This document shows, piece after piece, positions 6,067-6,067 of a DNA stretch of 6,067 nt (positions within the stretch are counted from its first letter, which is position 1; each line of letters begins with the position of its first letter). A model generated the notes under the pieces. The model was not told where the DNA came from. It ran no database searches and saw nothing but the letters and a program-made list of their open reading frames with translations. Origin of the DNA: Hodarchaeum sp048939725 (GTDB lineage Archaea > Asgardarchaeota > Heimdallarchaeia > Hodarchaeales > Hodarchaeaceae). The DNA lies in NCBI GenBank assembly GCA_048939725.1, contig JBHLPG010000246.1, positions 1-6,067 on the forward strand, in the 5' to 3' direction. The position numbers were made by a program, and so were the translations under genes.

Positions 6067-6067
6067 A

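Noticed and set aside
1..6067. CRISPR arrays, tRNA or rRNA genes, insertion sequences
   Set aside because: I found no regularly spaced repeats, cloverleaf sequences or transposase-like proteins.

Overview
The window looks like a low-GC archaeal chromosome fragment from a metagenome-type assembly, with two 10-N scaffold gaps (2370-2379 and 5830-5839). Archaeal signs are TATA-like boxes upstream of all three + strand genes, U-tract rather than hairpin terminators, a secreted protein with many N-glycosylation sequons and a PGF-type C-terminal anchor, and a membrane-anchored winged-helix regulator. Starts are mixed: TTG with a Shine-Dalgarno sequence, and a short leader without one. An Asgard-like lineage is possible, but the sequence alone does not prove it.

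Left part (1-2847, + strand). The first gene (96-1607) encodes a membrane protein with a large extracytoplasmic domain and two cytoplasmic winged-helix DNA-binding domains. It looks like a one-component transmembrane regulator. The next gene (1764-2847, broken by the first gap) encodes a secreted surface protein made of two copies of one domain of about 130 residues, ending in a PGF-like membrane anchor. Both genes are preceded by nearly the same 15-bp element (CCAAAAAAGTGWTCC), 24 and 26 bp before a TATA-like AAATATA. This suggests shared control, possibly by the regulator itself.

Middle (3004-4563, + strand). A 519-residue polytopic membrane protein has a basic cytoplasmic tail that ends in an AbrB/SpoVT-like segment. 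It has its own promoter, and a strong T-tract terminator separates it from the surface-protein gene.

Right part (4560-6067, - strand). Two genes run leftwards and are probably co-transcribed: an unrecognised protein of about 159 residues (broken by the second gap), then a uroporphyrinogen decarboxylase-superfamily protein of the methyltransferase-like type whose expected zinc-binding cysteines are missing. The latter converges on the membrane-protein gene with a 4-bp stop-codon overlap, so each gene's likely terminator lies inside the other's coding sequence.

I see no RNA genes, CRISPR arrays or mobile elements. No stretch over 300 bases lacks a gene. The most notable signals are the shared promoter element, the duplicated surface domain that lets the first gap be sized, and the membrane protein with an AbrB-like tail.
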